In this document: piece after piece, positions 7,142 to 14,657 of the stretch
Layout: every line of letters starts with the position of its first letter
Numbering within the stretch: the stretch's first letter is position 1
Source: Bacteroidales bacterium UBA5762
GTDB taxonomy: Bacteria > Bacteroidota > Bacteroidia > Bacteroidales > TTA-H9
DNA: 24,589 nucleotides
Reading direction: 5' to 3'
NCBI GenBank assembly: GCA_002418865.1
Contig: DIEY01000085.1
Coordinates: forward strand, 1 to 24,589
Translations under genes and position numbers: made by a program
Notes under the pieces: model-generated
Told to the model about the DNA's origin: nothing
What the model saw: only the letters and a program-made list of their open reading frames with translations
The model's database searches: none

Positions 7142-9733
7142 TTATAGGCGGATAAAGAAACTGGCTTTAATCATGAATTTAGGTACTTTTTTGCCGTCGG
7201 GTCCGGGATCGAGATAGGAGAGGCGATGGAATGCTTGAATACGTATGATTTTGAGGATGTTTTCGATTCCATAAGAAACTTCCATATAGGGTTTTCCAAA
7301 ATCCATGATTCGAAATTCAGTGACTGGATTTCCATTGATAGAAGAAGCTAAAAGTCCTTCTGGATTATCGGCCGTACGGATATAGTTCTTCTTTTCGTAG
7401 GTGGAAAAAATGAAATTAAATCCTACTACTTCTCTCCATTTAAGACGTTTAAGCAAGGGAATGCGATTGAAGAACAAGCCATCGAAGTGATGAAGAAATA
7501 TTCCGCTAACGGATTTGTCGGCAACGAATTCGAAAAAATTCATCATGTTATAAGCCTTTTCGGCGGCAAAAACAGGTTCATTGCCTTGAGGTATAATAGC
7601 TTCTGGATAAGGTACTTTGCCTAAGGTTACTTCTCCGGTCAAGCTATAATCAAGCTGTCCAAAATATCCGGTTCTCCATTTATGCATTACGTTGAGAGAA
7701 AGTTTCTGAAAAGTAAAATCACTACCCAGAAAGTTTTTGAATCCGATGGTGGCATGAAATGTCCATAAAGGCGATTTTAATGCTTCGGCGCTCGCTCTCC
7801 AGTTATTTTCTACCAGCCAAGTTCTTTTTCTGGAGTAGCTTGAGATGAGATGAAATTCGGTAGTTCGATATTTTGTTTGAATATTGTTGTTATCGTCGTA
7901 ATAGCCAAAATAATAATCACCTTGAGGATGAAAGGTTTTAGTTTTTAACATCACTTTAGTATTCCATCCTCGCCAATGGTCGGTTTCGTACCAAAGACGA
8001 ATGTCTTGTGACAGGCTCATACGGTTAAGATATCCAAATTGAGAAGAGAAAAGGAAAATATAATTAAGAAAGACATGTGATTCGAGAAACTCAGGATCAA
8101 CGCCTAAACGCATCATATCGTAAGAATAACGAATGCCGACTTTTCTCCATTTGTTACGGTCGAGAAATCTTTCCACCTGCATGCGATACTTAAATTTTTC
8201 GTCTTTGAATCCATAAGCTCCGTAGCCTGAAAGAATCCAGTAATAATTCCAGTTGATATTGGTTCTTACGGAGGCTTGAAAACGGAATCCTTCTATGGGA
8301 TTATTTCCAAACATAGTGTACCAGTGTCCGAGTTCAACTTTGCCGAAATTATAATATCCATCCCAGATGATCCGTAGTGCTTTTCTAATACGCGTTAATT
8401 GTGGTGACTTTTTGAGTGAGTCTATGGCTTCGAGTGAACCCTTCACTTGTTCATGATCGGTTATCATTTGTTTTCGTTGCTCGTCCCAAAACTCATCTGA
8501 AAAGGTTTTTGCTGCCATATCCACTTCTACGTTATTATCATAGAAGGAAAGAGGACGTGGCTGATTAATTACATAATCTTTATTGGCAATATAGTATTTC
8601 CCTATAAAACCTACCGCTGAATCACTGGTTTGTTGAAGATCGACCAAAACTCTTGTTTTAGTGGGTAAATAGTGTCCAGTGGATTGTTTTTCATAGTCTT
8701 GCTGAACTTTATATTTATCGATAAAGTTGATATTGACTGAGCTGGTGATTTCCAAGTCGAGGCGTCGTAGAGCATAATTTTTGGTATCTATCCATATTTT
8801 ACCAGTGAAAGCCAAATCGAGGGGGCGTCGGGGTTTTACCTTTAGTTCGTAACAACTGTCGTTATCTACCAAAACCGTATCCATTATAAAATAATCATAA
8901 TAGGCAAAACTGCCTGAAGCTAAAGGAGTTATAAAAGATCGGTCGAGAATTTCCTGAATATTATTATAAAAATTAAACTCTTGCATGGTTTTCCCAAGAT
9001 AAGATTCTAATATCTGATAGTTATCGATGATTAAACCATCCATACGGCTTGCCTTCACAATGGTTTTATTTCGTTTGGGTTCTTTTCTGTAATATACTTC
9101 ATTAATTTGTTCAGAGACAAAAAAAGGAATTACCAATTTTCCTTCTTCGCCTGCGGATTGCCTTAAGCTGTCCAGTAAAGCAGCGTAAGGTTTAAATGTC
9201 TTGCTGTTTTTGAAATTTTCGTTAATCTGGTCGAAGCTAATATCAATTTTAACATAACTTTTATATTCATAAGCATCTAAAGATTCCGGGTTATAAAATT
9301 TTCTGTTTTCACGAGCTTTTCGAATAATAGGATATGCTGGGTTTTCGCCAGCTTTTATAACTACTTCTTCTAACTCGAAGGAAGTGGGTTCTAATTGGAA
9401 ATCAATGGTTTGATTGATTCCTTTTTTAATTTTTTTTGATTTGGGTTTATAACTGATTACTCTCACCGTAATCGAATCGCCTGGAGTATTAGTTTCGAGC
9501 TTGAATCTGCCATCGAAATCAGAGGTTGTGCCTATAGTTGTTCCTTTAAAGAAAACATTGGCAAAAGGGATAGGTTCGTTGGTATTGGCATCGGTAATTT
9601 TTCCCTGAATGACAGTAGATCCCTGATGATGTGCCTGAGCTTGTAAGTATTGAATACTTGGCACGAATACTATTAAAATCAAACTAATAGCTATGGAAAT
9701 ATAAAATTTAATTCTTTTGTTTGAAGATTGCAT
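7142..9733 (-). CDS. CarboxypepD_reg-like + DUF5686 outer-membrane protein
   Basis: 863 residues from the ATG at 9733, chosen because a clear signal peptide follows (MQSSNKRIKF, hydrophobic core to about residue 28, then LQAQ). An in-frame start at 9910 would add 59 residues that precede the signal peptide and look non-functional. Residues 41-125 form a carboxypeptidase-regulatory-like (CNA-B type) beta-sandwich: VIQGKITDANTNEPIPFANV, then GTTSDFDGRFKLE. The remaining part, beginning at AGENPAYPIIRKARENRKFYNP, follows the DUF5686 family pattern, with a long aromatic-rich region expected to form an outer-membrane barrel. Such proteins are widespread in Bacteroidota and their role is unsettled. 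It is transcribed divergently from the DUF4833 gene and seems to be monocistronic. Confidence 0.87.
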   Translation of the reverse strand: MQSSNKRIKFYISIAISLILIVFVPSIQYLQAQAHHQGSTVIQGKITDANTNEPIPFANVFFKGTTIGTTSDFDGRFKLETNTPGDSITVRVISYKPKSKKIKKGINQTIDFQLEPTSFELEEVVIKAGENPAYPIIRKARENRKFYNPESLDAYEYKSYVKIDISFDQINENFKNSKTFKPYAALLDSLRQSAGEEGKLVIPFFVSEQINEVYYRKEPKRNKTIVKASRMDGLIIDNYQILESYLGKTMQEFNFYNNIQEILDRSFITPLASGSFAYYDYFIMDTVLVDNDSCYELKVKPRRPLDLAFTGKIWIDTKNYALRRLDLEITSSVNINFIDKYKVQQDYEKQSTGHYLPTKTRVLVDLQQTSDSAVGFIGKYYIANKDYVINQPRPLSFYDNNVEVDMAAKTFSDEFWDEQRKQMITDHEQVKGSLEAIDSLKKSPQLTRIRKALRIIWDGYYNFGKVELGHWYTMFGNNPIEGFRFQASVRTNINWNYYWILSGYGAYGFKDEKFKYRMQVERFLDRNKWRKVGIRYSYDMMRLGVDPEFLESHVFLNYIFLFSSQFGYLNRMSLSQDIRLWYETDHWRGWNTKVMLKTKTFHPQGDYYFGYYDDNNNIQTKYRTTEFHLISSYSRKRTWLVENNWRASAEALKSPLWTFHATIGFKNFLGSDFTFQKLSLNVMHKWRTGYFGQLDYSLTGEVTLGKVPYPEAIIPQGNEPVFAAEKAYNMMNFFEFVADKSVSGIFLHHFDGLFFNRIPLLKRLKWREVVGFNFIFSTYEKKNYIRTADNPEGLLASSINGNPVTEFRIMDFGKPYMEVSYGIENILKIIRIQAFHRLSYLDPGPDGKKVPKFMIKASFFIRL

Positions 9734-9988
9734 AAATTTTGACGTCTTGCCTTTTGGTTTTTTTTGAGAATTGTGGAGTGTCGGGCAACAAATGAAATCT
9801 TTTATTAATGAATAAATTTCTATTATATGGGACGATAAACTCCATTTCTGATCAGTTAATTTATTTATAAAATATAGGCGGTATTTTTTGCCTATTGATA
9901 TAAAAAACAATTAAAATGATAAAAATCAGCAGTATTTTAACAACCGTTTAGTTAAAAAGTTGAAAATTCTGTATAATTTTTAAAGCGG

Positions 9989-9996
9989 CAAAATTA
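9989..9996 (-). promoter_or_regulatory. Candidate -7 box for the DUF5686 gene
   Basis: Read on the minus strand the sequence is TAATTTTG, a match to TAnnTTTG. It lies about 255 bases upstream of the preferred start at 9733 and 79 bases upstream of the longer alternative start at 9910. No matching -33 element is visible, and such boxes are frequent by chance in AT-rich DNA. Confidence 0.35.
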
Positions 9997-10032
9997 CAAT
10001 AAATTCATTTTATAGAAATATGATAAAAGTAT

Positions 10033-10040
10033 TAAGTTTG
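10033..10040 (+). promoter_or_regulatory. -7 promoter box directly before the DUF4833 frame
   Basis: TAAGTTTG matches TAnnTTTG exactly. Transcription would begin near 10045-10048, on top of the first ATG (10045). That means either a leaderless mRNA or, more likely, translation from the second ATG at 10099. Confidence 0.5.
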
Positions 10041-10044
10041 TAAC

Positions 10045-10612
10045 ATGAAGATAGAAAAGACAAAATGGGGGTCAAACAAGAGAAGCAAAAGAATTTTTAT
10101 GGTCCAATCATTATTAAGTTTGGTTTTCATTCATGTTATTGCTTTAACTTGTGTGAGTGGTGATTTACCAAAGGACCGGAGACTTTTCGTAATTGAACGT
10201 TCGAAAAACGCCAATCAAATTTGTTATGATTTGAACTTTCACAGTAGAGGAAATTTAGATGCCGATAAACCTTTGAAGGTTTATTGGTACAACAAGACCG
10301 ACAGGCCAGGTGCTATAAATAATTTGTCGCATATACAGGAGAAATATGCATATGGATATTCTTCAAGGCTGATAGGAGATGGGAATTATGAAATTACCCT
10401 TGTTAGCCTTTCCTAAACGAAAGATTAATCTTGTAAAGGATAGTAAAGGCAAGTATCAGGCAATTATATTAATAGGTGGTAAAAAGGCGAGATTGACTAA
10501 GATATTTGTTCAATCGAAAGCTAAAGATTATAACAAGGTTATGTGGGTAGATTTATATGGAATATCGCTAAATGACGGTAAACAAGTAAGTGAGCGTATT
10601 TTTCCCGATTAA
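10045..10612 (+). pseudogene. DUF4833-family secreted protein, frameshifted
   Basis: Two overlapping frames together spell one DUF4833-like protein of about 188 residues. Frame one (10045-10416) carries a signal-like N-terminus, then FVIERSKNANQICYDLNF and PLKVYWYNKTDRPG, and runs through EKYAYGYSSRLIGDGNYEITLV before stopping. The next frame continues with AFPKRKINLVKDSKGKYQ and ends VMWVDLYGISLNDGKQVSERIFPD. Family members, as I remember them, read 'EYEFKLVAYDKRTI' at this point, so removing one T at 10403-10404 (GTTAGCC to GTAGCC) restores the expected LVAFPKRKI. A natural inactivating mutation or an assembly error fits best. The start may be 10099 (MVQSLLSLVFIHVIALTC) rather than 10045. 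The function of the family is unknown. Confidence 0.75.
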
Positions 10613-10639
10613 TGAGGGGTGGTTGTGAGGGAGAAAATG

Positions 10640-10672
10640 ATGCGGGGCGCAGGCAAAGCCTGCGCCCCGCAT
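10640..10672. terminator. Perfect 15-bp GC-rich hairpin between convergent genes
   Basis: ATGCGGGGCGCAGGC (10640-10654) and its exact reverse complement (10658-10672) flank a 3-base AAA loop. The stem is far richer in G+C than the surrounding DNA. It lies in the 79-base gap between the DUF4833 gene and the stop of the inositol-phosphate synthase gene and can fold on either strand. A bidirectional terminator is likely. The core GCAGGCAAAGCCTGC also has the look of a dispersed REP-like palindrome. Confidence 0.7.
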
Positions 10673-10691
10673 AAATCCAATCCTAATGATT

Positions 10692-12011
10692 TTATTTGAA
10701 GTTTTTAATCTTCTCGTCGATATGTGTTACGGGTTCTTCATCCATAATTTCTCGCATGGTATTCTTTAACTTGATATGCTGGATAAAAATATCATGTTCG
10801 GGAACTACATCTGGAGAATGTAAAGGACTTTTGAAATAGAAGGAGAGCCATTCTTGTATTCCATAAAAACCAACTCTTTGAGCGAGATTCATTAGTAGTA
10901 CGAGGTCCAGAGCAATAGGTGCAGCTAATATAGAATCGCGACATAAGAAATCGATCTTGATTTGCATAGGATATCCCAGCCAACCAAAAATGTCGATGTT
11001 GTCCCAACCTTCTTTATTGTCTTTACGTGGTGGATAGTAATTAATACGAACTTTATGATAATAGTTCTTATATAATTCAGGATAGAGTTCGGGTTGCAGT
11101 ATGCTTTCAATCACACTGAGCTTACTTTCTTCTTTAGTTTTAAAGGAACCTGGATCGTCGAGTACTTCACCATCTCGATTACCGAGAATATTGGTAGAGA
11201 ACCATCCTTCGAGGCCCAGCATACGCATTTTCAGCATAGGAGCAATGGTTGTTTTCACTAAAGTCTGACCTGTTTTGAAGTCTTTACCAGCAATAGGAAT
11301 ACGTAATTTTTCAGCTAACTGAAATGCAGCAGGAGTATCTATAGTGAGATTAGGTGCTCCGTTGATGAAAGGTACACCTTCGAGCAAAGCCGCCCAAGCA
11401 TAAAGCATACTAGGAGCAATTGCCGGATCGTTGTTACGCATACCTTCTTCGAATTTTTCTATGCTTGAATGTACGTCCTGAACAGGAGTAAATACTTCGG
11501 TACTGGCACACCAAATGACCACCATATCATCACATTGATTGTCGGCTTTGAATTGGCGTATATCGCTCCGTAGCATTTCCATCAATTCCATCTTGGTATT
11601 GGCTTTTTTAACCCAATTGCCGTCTAAATTTCTAACAAATTCCTTATCGAAAACGGCTTTCATTGGACGAATTGCAGCCAATTCATCGGCCACTTTGTTA
11701 ATATCTTTTTCATTTAATACTTCAGCCGTTCTGGCTCCTTCAAGTGCCGATTCATTACGGATATCCCATCCACCAAAGATTATCTGATTCAAATCATATA
11801 ATGGTAAAAAATCCTTGATTTTGGGAAAATTGTTTTCAATACGTTCCCCTATACGAATAGTTCCCATTTGCGTGAGAGAACCTACGGGAACACCCATTCC
11901 TTTTCTTACAGCCATAGTCCCGGCTATAAATGTTGTAGCAACTGCTCCATCCATTCCTACGATCAATACTCCAAGTTTTCCTTGGGGTTTACTAATCTGT
12001 TGTTTTATCAT
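10692..12011 (-). CDS. ino1: myo-inositol-1-phosphate synthase (MIPS)
   Basis: 439 residues. MIPS converts glucose 6-phosphate to L-myo-inositol 1-phosphate with enzyme-bound NAD in the cytoplasm and is the committed step to inositol lipids. The NAD-binding loop is GMDGAVATTFIAG (residues 19-31). Further family segments are NDPAIAPSMLYAWAAL, GAPNLTIDTPA, GKDFKTGQTLVKT, GWFSTNILGNRDGEVLDDP, KVRINYYPPRKDNKEGWDN and FLCRDSILAAPIALDLV. The sequence fits the Bacteroidetes-type MIPS known from inositol-lipid clusters of gut Bacteroides. It is the last gene of the minus-strand run, 12 bases after the HAD gene, and a strong hairpin follows the stop. The shared transcript with a CDP-alcohol phosphotransferase and a flippase-like protein supports a role in membrane lipid synthesis rather than inositol solute production. 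Confidence 0.95.
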   Translation of the reverse strand: MIKQQISKPQGKLGVLIVGMDGAVATTFIAGTMAVRKGMGVPVGSLTQMGTIRIGERIENNFPKIKDFLPLYDLNQIIFGGWDIRNESALEGARTAEVLNEKDINKVADELAAIRPMKAVFDKEFVRNLDGNWVKKANTKMELMEMLRSDIRQFKADNQCDDMVVIWCASTEVFTPVQDVHSSIEKFEEGMRNNDPAIAPSMLYAWAALLEGVPFINGAPNLTIDTPAAFQLAEKLRIPIAGKDFKTGQTLVKTTIAPMLKMRMLGLEGWFSTNILGNRDGEVLDDPGSFKTKEESKLSVIESILQPELYPELYKNYYHKVRINYYPPRKDNKEGWDNIDIFGWLGYPMQIKIDFLCRDSILAAPIALDLVLLMNLAQRVGFYGIQEWLSFYFKSPLHSPDVVPEHDIFIQHIKLKNTMREIMDEEPVTHIDEKIKNFK

Positions 12012-12023
12012 GATAAATTTAGT

Positions 12024-12752
12024 TTAAAAGAGTTTTGTGTTATAAATTAAAGTTTCGAGTTCTGATAATGAATGTATTATATAATCTGCTTCTTTGCCGC
12101 CTACTTCATCTTTCCAACTTTTCCCCTCCAGCCAAACCGTAATGCAACCACACTGCTTTGCTGGAATAATGTCGCGATCAAAAGAGTCTCCCACCATTAA
12201 CGTATTTTGTGGTGCAATTCCCAAATGTTCTGTAGCAAGTCGAAATATAGCAGGGTCGGGCTTCCGAATTCCTACTTTGGCCGAATCTATTACGACCTGC
12301 AAATATTTCAAAATGCCAAATTCGTCGAGAACCGTTTCCATATTACCGTAAAAGTTGGAAACTACTCCTAAAAGAAGGTGTTGTGACAAACGCTCAAGTA
12401 TTTGTTTTGTTTTATCCAAGGTCTTGCTTGCTTCTTCATAAGCGTACGTCAAAATTACTTCTTTATAATGATTATGGTAAACAGAAGGCAAACCAAAATG
12501 TATTTCAAGAAACTGGAGTTGCAATTCGATTTGTGTAGCTAGAGTTTCTTTAAAGTTATAATGAGGTAATATGCGAGCAGAAACAAGATGATCGCCTGCA
12601 TCTACAAAAGCTTTTTCATATTCGGTTTTTTTAATGGGTACTCCAGCAGCCTGGTAAGCTTCCCAAAATTTTTCACTCCAATGAACTCCATCAGTATCAA
12701 GCGTACCTCCAAAATCAAAAAGTATGGCTTTAATACTATGAAATGGATTCAT
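12024..12752 (-). CDS. HAD-superfamily (subfamily IA) protein
   Basis: 242 residues from the ATG at 12752; an upstream start at 12803 would lie deep inside the preceding gene. HAD motifs are: motif I D13-F-G-G-T (FDFGGTLDTDG), motif II Ser132 (VVSNFYG), motif III Lys164 (GIRKPDP) and motif IV GDS with D189 and D194. A helical cap lies between motifs I and II. The usual second aspartate of motif I (DxD), which acts as general acid/base in phosphatases, is Gly15 here, so ordinary phosphatase activity is uncertain. The gene starts 17 bases inside the flippase-like gene and is followed by MIPS. An inositol-phosphate or lipid-phosphate phosphatase role is an inference from context only. Confidence 0.85.
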   Translation of the reverse strand: MNPFHSIKAILFDFGGTLDTDGVHWSEKFWEAYQAAGVPIKKTEYEKAFVDAGDHLVSARILPHYNFKETLATQIELQLQFLEIHFGLPSVYHNHYKEVILTYAYEEASKTLDKTKQILERLSQHLLLGVVSNFYGNMETVLDEFGILKYLQVVIDSAKVGIRKPDPAIFRLATEHLGIAPQNTLMVGDSFDRDIIPAKQCGCITVWLEGKSWKDEVGGKEADYIIHSLSELETLIYNTKLF

Positions 12753-13740
12753 CTTCGATTGGTTTTGATAGTGGATTAATACGCATGAGAATAAGACCCA
12801 CAAAGATGAAAAAAAATTCTCTTACTCGTGTTGCCAATCCTACCACTATACCCTGTTCAGGTGCTAATTTCAAACTTTCATAAACTAAATAAAGACTTCC
12901 TTCGCGTGTACCTAATTGCATAGGAACAAAGCCTACCAGATTGCTTAATAATGACGTAGCTGCACTAATGTAAATGGCCTCAAAAAGATTGATATCGATT
13001 TGAATGGCCTGCATTATCAGAAAAAACTCAATAGATCCAATAATGCGTGCAAAGAATTCATAAGCTAAACTGGCATAAAAATCCTTACGCCGAGTCTTAT
13101 AAAATTCCACAATCTGTCGTTCTATCTCTTCAAGTGTTTCTCCTTGTTTCGCAAGGTTGGCGGCAAGTTTCTTCAAAAAAGGGATCTTATTCAAAAAATT
13201 AATAAATGAGAATACTATTCCTTTTTTATACCAATTGTAAATGATTAGGATAAGGCTAATGAGAAAAATAAATACTACCCCTAACACGATATAGGTTGCT
13301 AATGTGGGTTTCACGGTGAAGAAAATGAGGAAAAGAGTAAAAGTCCAAAAGAAAAAGTGAGATAGAATATGCATTAAGTCGTAAAGGATTACTGAAGATG
13401 AGGCTCTTTCGATGCCTATCAAGCGTTTAATGTTCATCACCTTCCAAGGTTCTCCACCTAACGCGATAACGGGTGTAATATAATTGAGAGCAAACGAACT
13501 AATTTTAAGCGAGACCAGTTGAAAAAAATTTACATTTAGATGATTACCAATGATTTTCTTCCATGCCAAGGTGTTCATACAGTAAATAACCATCCAAACA
13601 ATGATAATAGGAATAAACCATAAACCTATTTGTGCTATCTCTTTGATTAATTTTACGATACCAAATCGAATAACCAAAAAGCTAAGAATGCCTATTCCAA
13701 CGGCAAAGAATATGGTGTTGATTTTATAATCCTTTTTCAT
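12736..13740 (-). CDS. LPG_synthase_TM/UPF0104-type membrane protein (flippase-like)
   Basis: 334 residues, strongly hydrophobic, with about eight membrane helices. The family hallmark TPVIALGGEPWKV lies near residues 89-101, and the late SNLVGFVPMQLGTREGS segment is the usual second conserved block. The family (PF03706) includes the membrane domain of MprF, which flips lysyl-phosphatidylglycerol, and AglD-like proteins. Here there is no attached synthase domain. The gene overlaps the CDP-alcohol phosphotransferase by 4 bases (ATGA) and the HAD gene by 17, so it is tightly coupled to head-group synthesis. A role in moving the finished inositol or related lipid across the inner membrane is a reasonable inference, not shown by the sequence. 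Confidence 0.85.
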   Translation of the reverse strand: MKKDYKINTIFFAVGIGILSFLVIRFGIVKLIKEIAQIGLWFIPIIIVWMVIYCMNTLAWKKIIGNHLNVNFFQLVSLKISSFALNYITPVIALGGEPWKVMNIKRLIGIERASSSVILYDLMHILSHFFFWTFTLFLIFFTVKPTLATYIVLGVVFIFLISLILIIYNWYKKGIVFSFINFLNKIPFLKKLAANLAKQGETLEEIERQIVEFYKTRRKDFYASLAYEFFARIIGSIEFFLIMQAIQIDINLFEAIYISAATSLLSNLVGFVPMQLGTREGSLYLVYESLKLAPEQGIVVGLATRVREFFFIFVGLILMRINPLSKPIEDESIS

Positions 13741-14657
13741 ACATCTTGTATTACCTCCCGTTGGAGCAAATTCAAGTATTTTTTGCTGATAGCTTGCTGT
13801 TTCAGAATAGTGTAAATAAGGATAATATTCAATACCGTAAGTTCAAAATACCAATACAACAATGGCAGTTGAATTAAAATAGATATCCATAGAGCAATAG
13901 CACGCGTATTGAAAGACAATATATTAGTATATTTCATCAAGGGTTTATTTTCTGTACGAAAGCCTTCACGCAGCCATTGAGGCATCTGATTAGGATATTT
14001 GTTATGGATAAACGACACCAGTTTTTGTAGGTTGCCTGTAAAAAGCTCCTGTTCACGAGTGTAGTTATGATAGAAATACATGAAAAGTTTCATCCAGAAG
14101 TTTTTTCTCCATGACAATTGTTCGTATTCTTTTTTTATATCACGGCTTGAGCGGAACTCATTTCCCCCTTCACCCTTAACGAAATAGAGATGTCCATTAC
14201 GGTAATAATCGGCAATGGCTGCCTGAAAAATATGGGAAATGCCGGTAATAATGCCAATTATCCAGATCCACGGGCCAAAGCCATTATGGGTAAGTCGTAA
14301 TCCAATATGAATGTATATACTCAGAAACCAAAGGTTACCTGCTAAACCATCCAGGATTCGGCCCAGTTCCGACTTGTCATTCGTCATTCTGGCCAATTGT
14401 CCGTCTGCGCTGTCGAGAGTATTGGCAATAATGAGGGCAATTATTCCAAGAACATTAATCCATATGTTGTTGTAATAATACAGATGTCCTGCTAAAACGC
14501 CCCAAAATATACTAATGATGGTAATGGTATTTGGGCGAATTTTATGCTTGGCCGAGAATAAGGCTACTCGATACCCTAATCTTCGGTAAAAATAAATATC
14601 GATGGGTTCCTCAGTATCAGAGGATTTAAAGGTATTTTGTAACTCGCTTTGGTTCAT
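13737..14657 (-). CDS. CDP-alcohol phosphotransferase with altered CAP motif
   Basis: 306 residues, with several membrane helices in the second half. The CAP motif D-x2-D-G-x2-A-R-x8-G-x3-D-x3-D is clear as D82-SA-D85-G-QL-A-R90, G99 and D103, but the final aspartate position is Gly107 (DGLAGN). I checked this on the nucleotides near 14335-14345. That last Asp is considered the catalytic base in the family, so chemistry or acceptor choice may differ. A long hydrophilic insert (about residues 145-245) separates the CAP core from the later helices, as in the paralogue at 18639-19535. Enzymes of this family move a phospho-alcohol from a CDP-alcohol to a lipid. The gene overlaps the ATP-grasp and flippase-like genes by 4 bases each and shares its operon with MIPS, so phosphoinositol transfer to ceramide or diacylglycerol is the leading hypothesis. 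Confidence 0.85.
   Translation of the reverse strand: MNQSELQNTFKSSDTEEPIDIYFYRRLGYRVALFSAKHKIRPNTITIISIFWGVLAGHLYYYNNIWINVLGIIALIIANTLDSADGQLARMTNDKSELGRILDGLAGNLWFLSIYIHIGLRLTHNGFGPWIWIIGIITGISHIFQAAIADYYRNGHLYFVKGEGGNEFRSSRDIKKEYEQLSWRKNFWMKLFMYFYHNYTREQELFTGNLQKLVSFIHNKYPNQMPQWLREGFRTENKPLMKYTNILSFNTRAIALWISILIQLPLLYWYFELTVLNIILIYTILKQQAISKKYLNLLQREVIQDV

Larger units (their letters stand above)
9734..10044. other. Divergent intergenic region (about 310 bases)
   Basis: This AT-rich gap separates the minus-strand DUF5686 gene from the plus-strand DUF4833 gene. I see two candidate -7 boxes: one on the minus strand at 9989-9996 and one on the plus strand at 10033-10040. If the minus-strand box is used, the DUF5686 mRNA would have a leader of about 250 bases. 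An open frame continues through part of it (to 9910), but its residues do not resemble a protein domain. No RNA gene or repeat is evident. Confidence 0.5.

Noticed and set aside
9734..9910. N-terminal extension of the DUF5686 protein to an ATG at 9910
   Set aside because: The 59 extra residues come before a complete signal peptide that starts at 9733 and look like translated non-coding DNA.
10395..10420. Programmed +1 frameshift in the DUF4833 gene
   Set aside because: There is no known slippery site such as CTT-TGA. The family match places the frame change before the stop, at GTTAGCC, which fits a simple extra base better than recoding at TCC-TAA.
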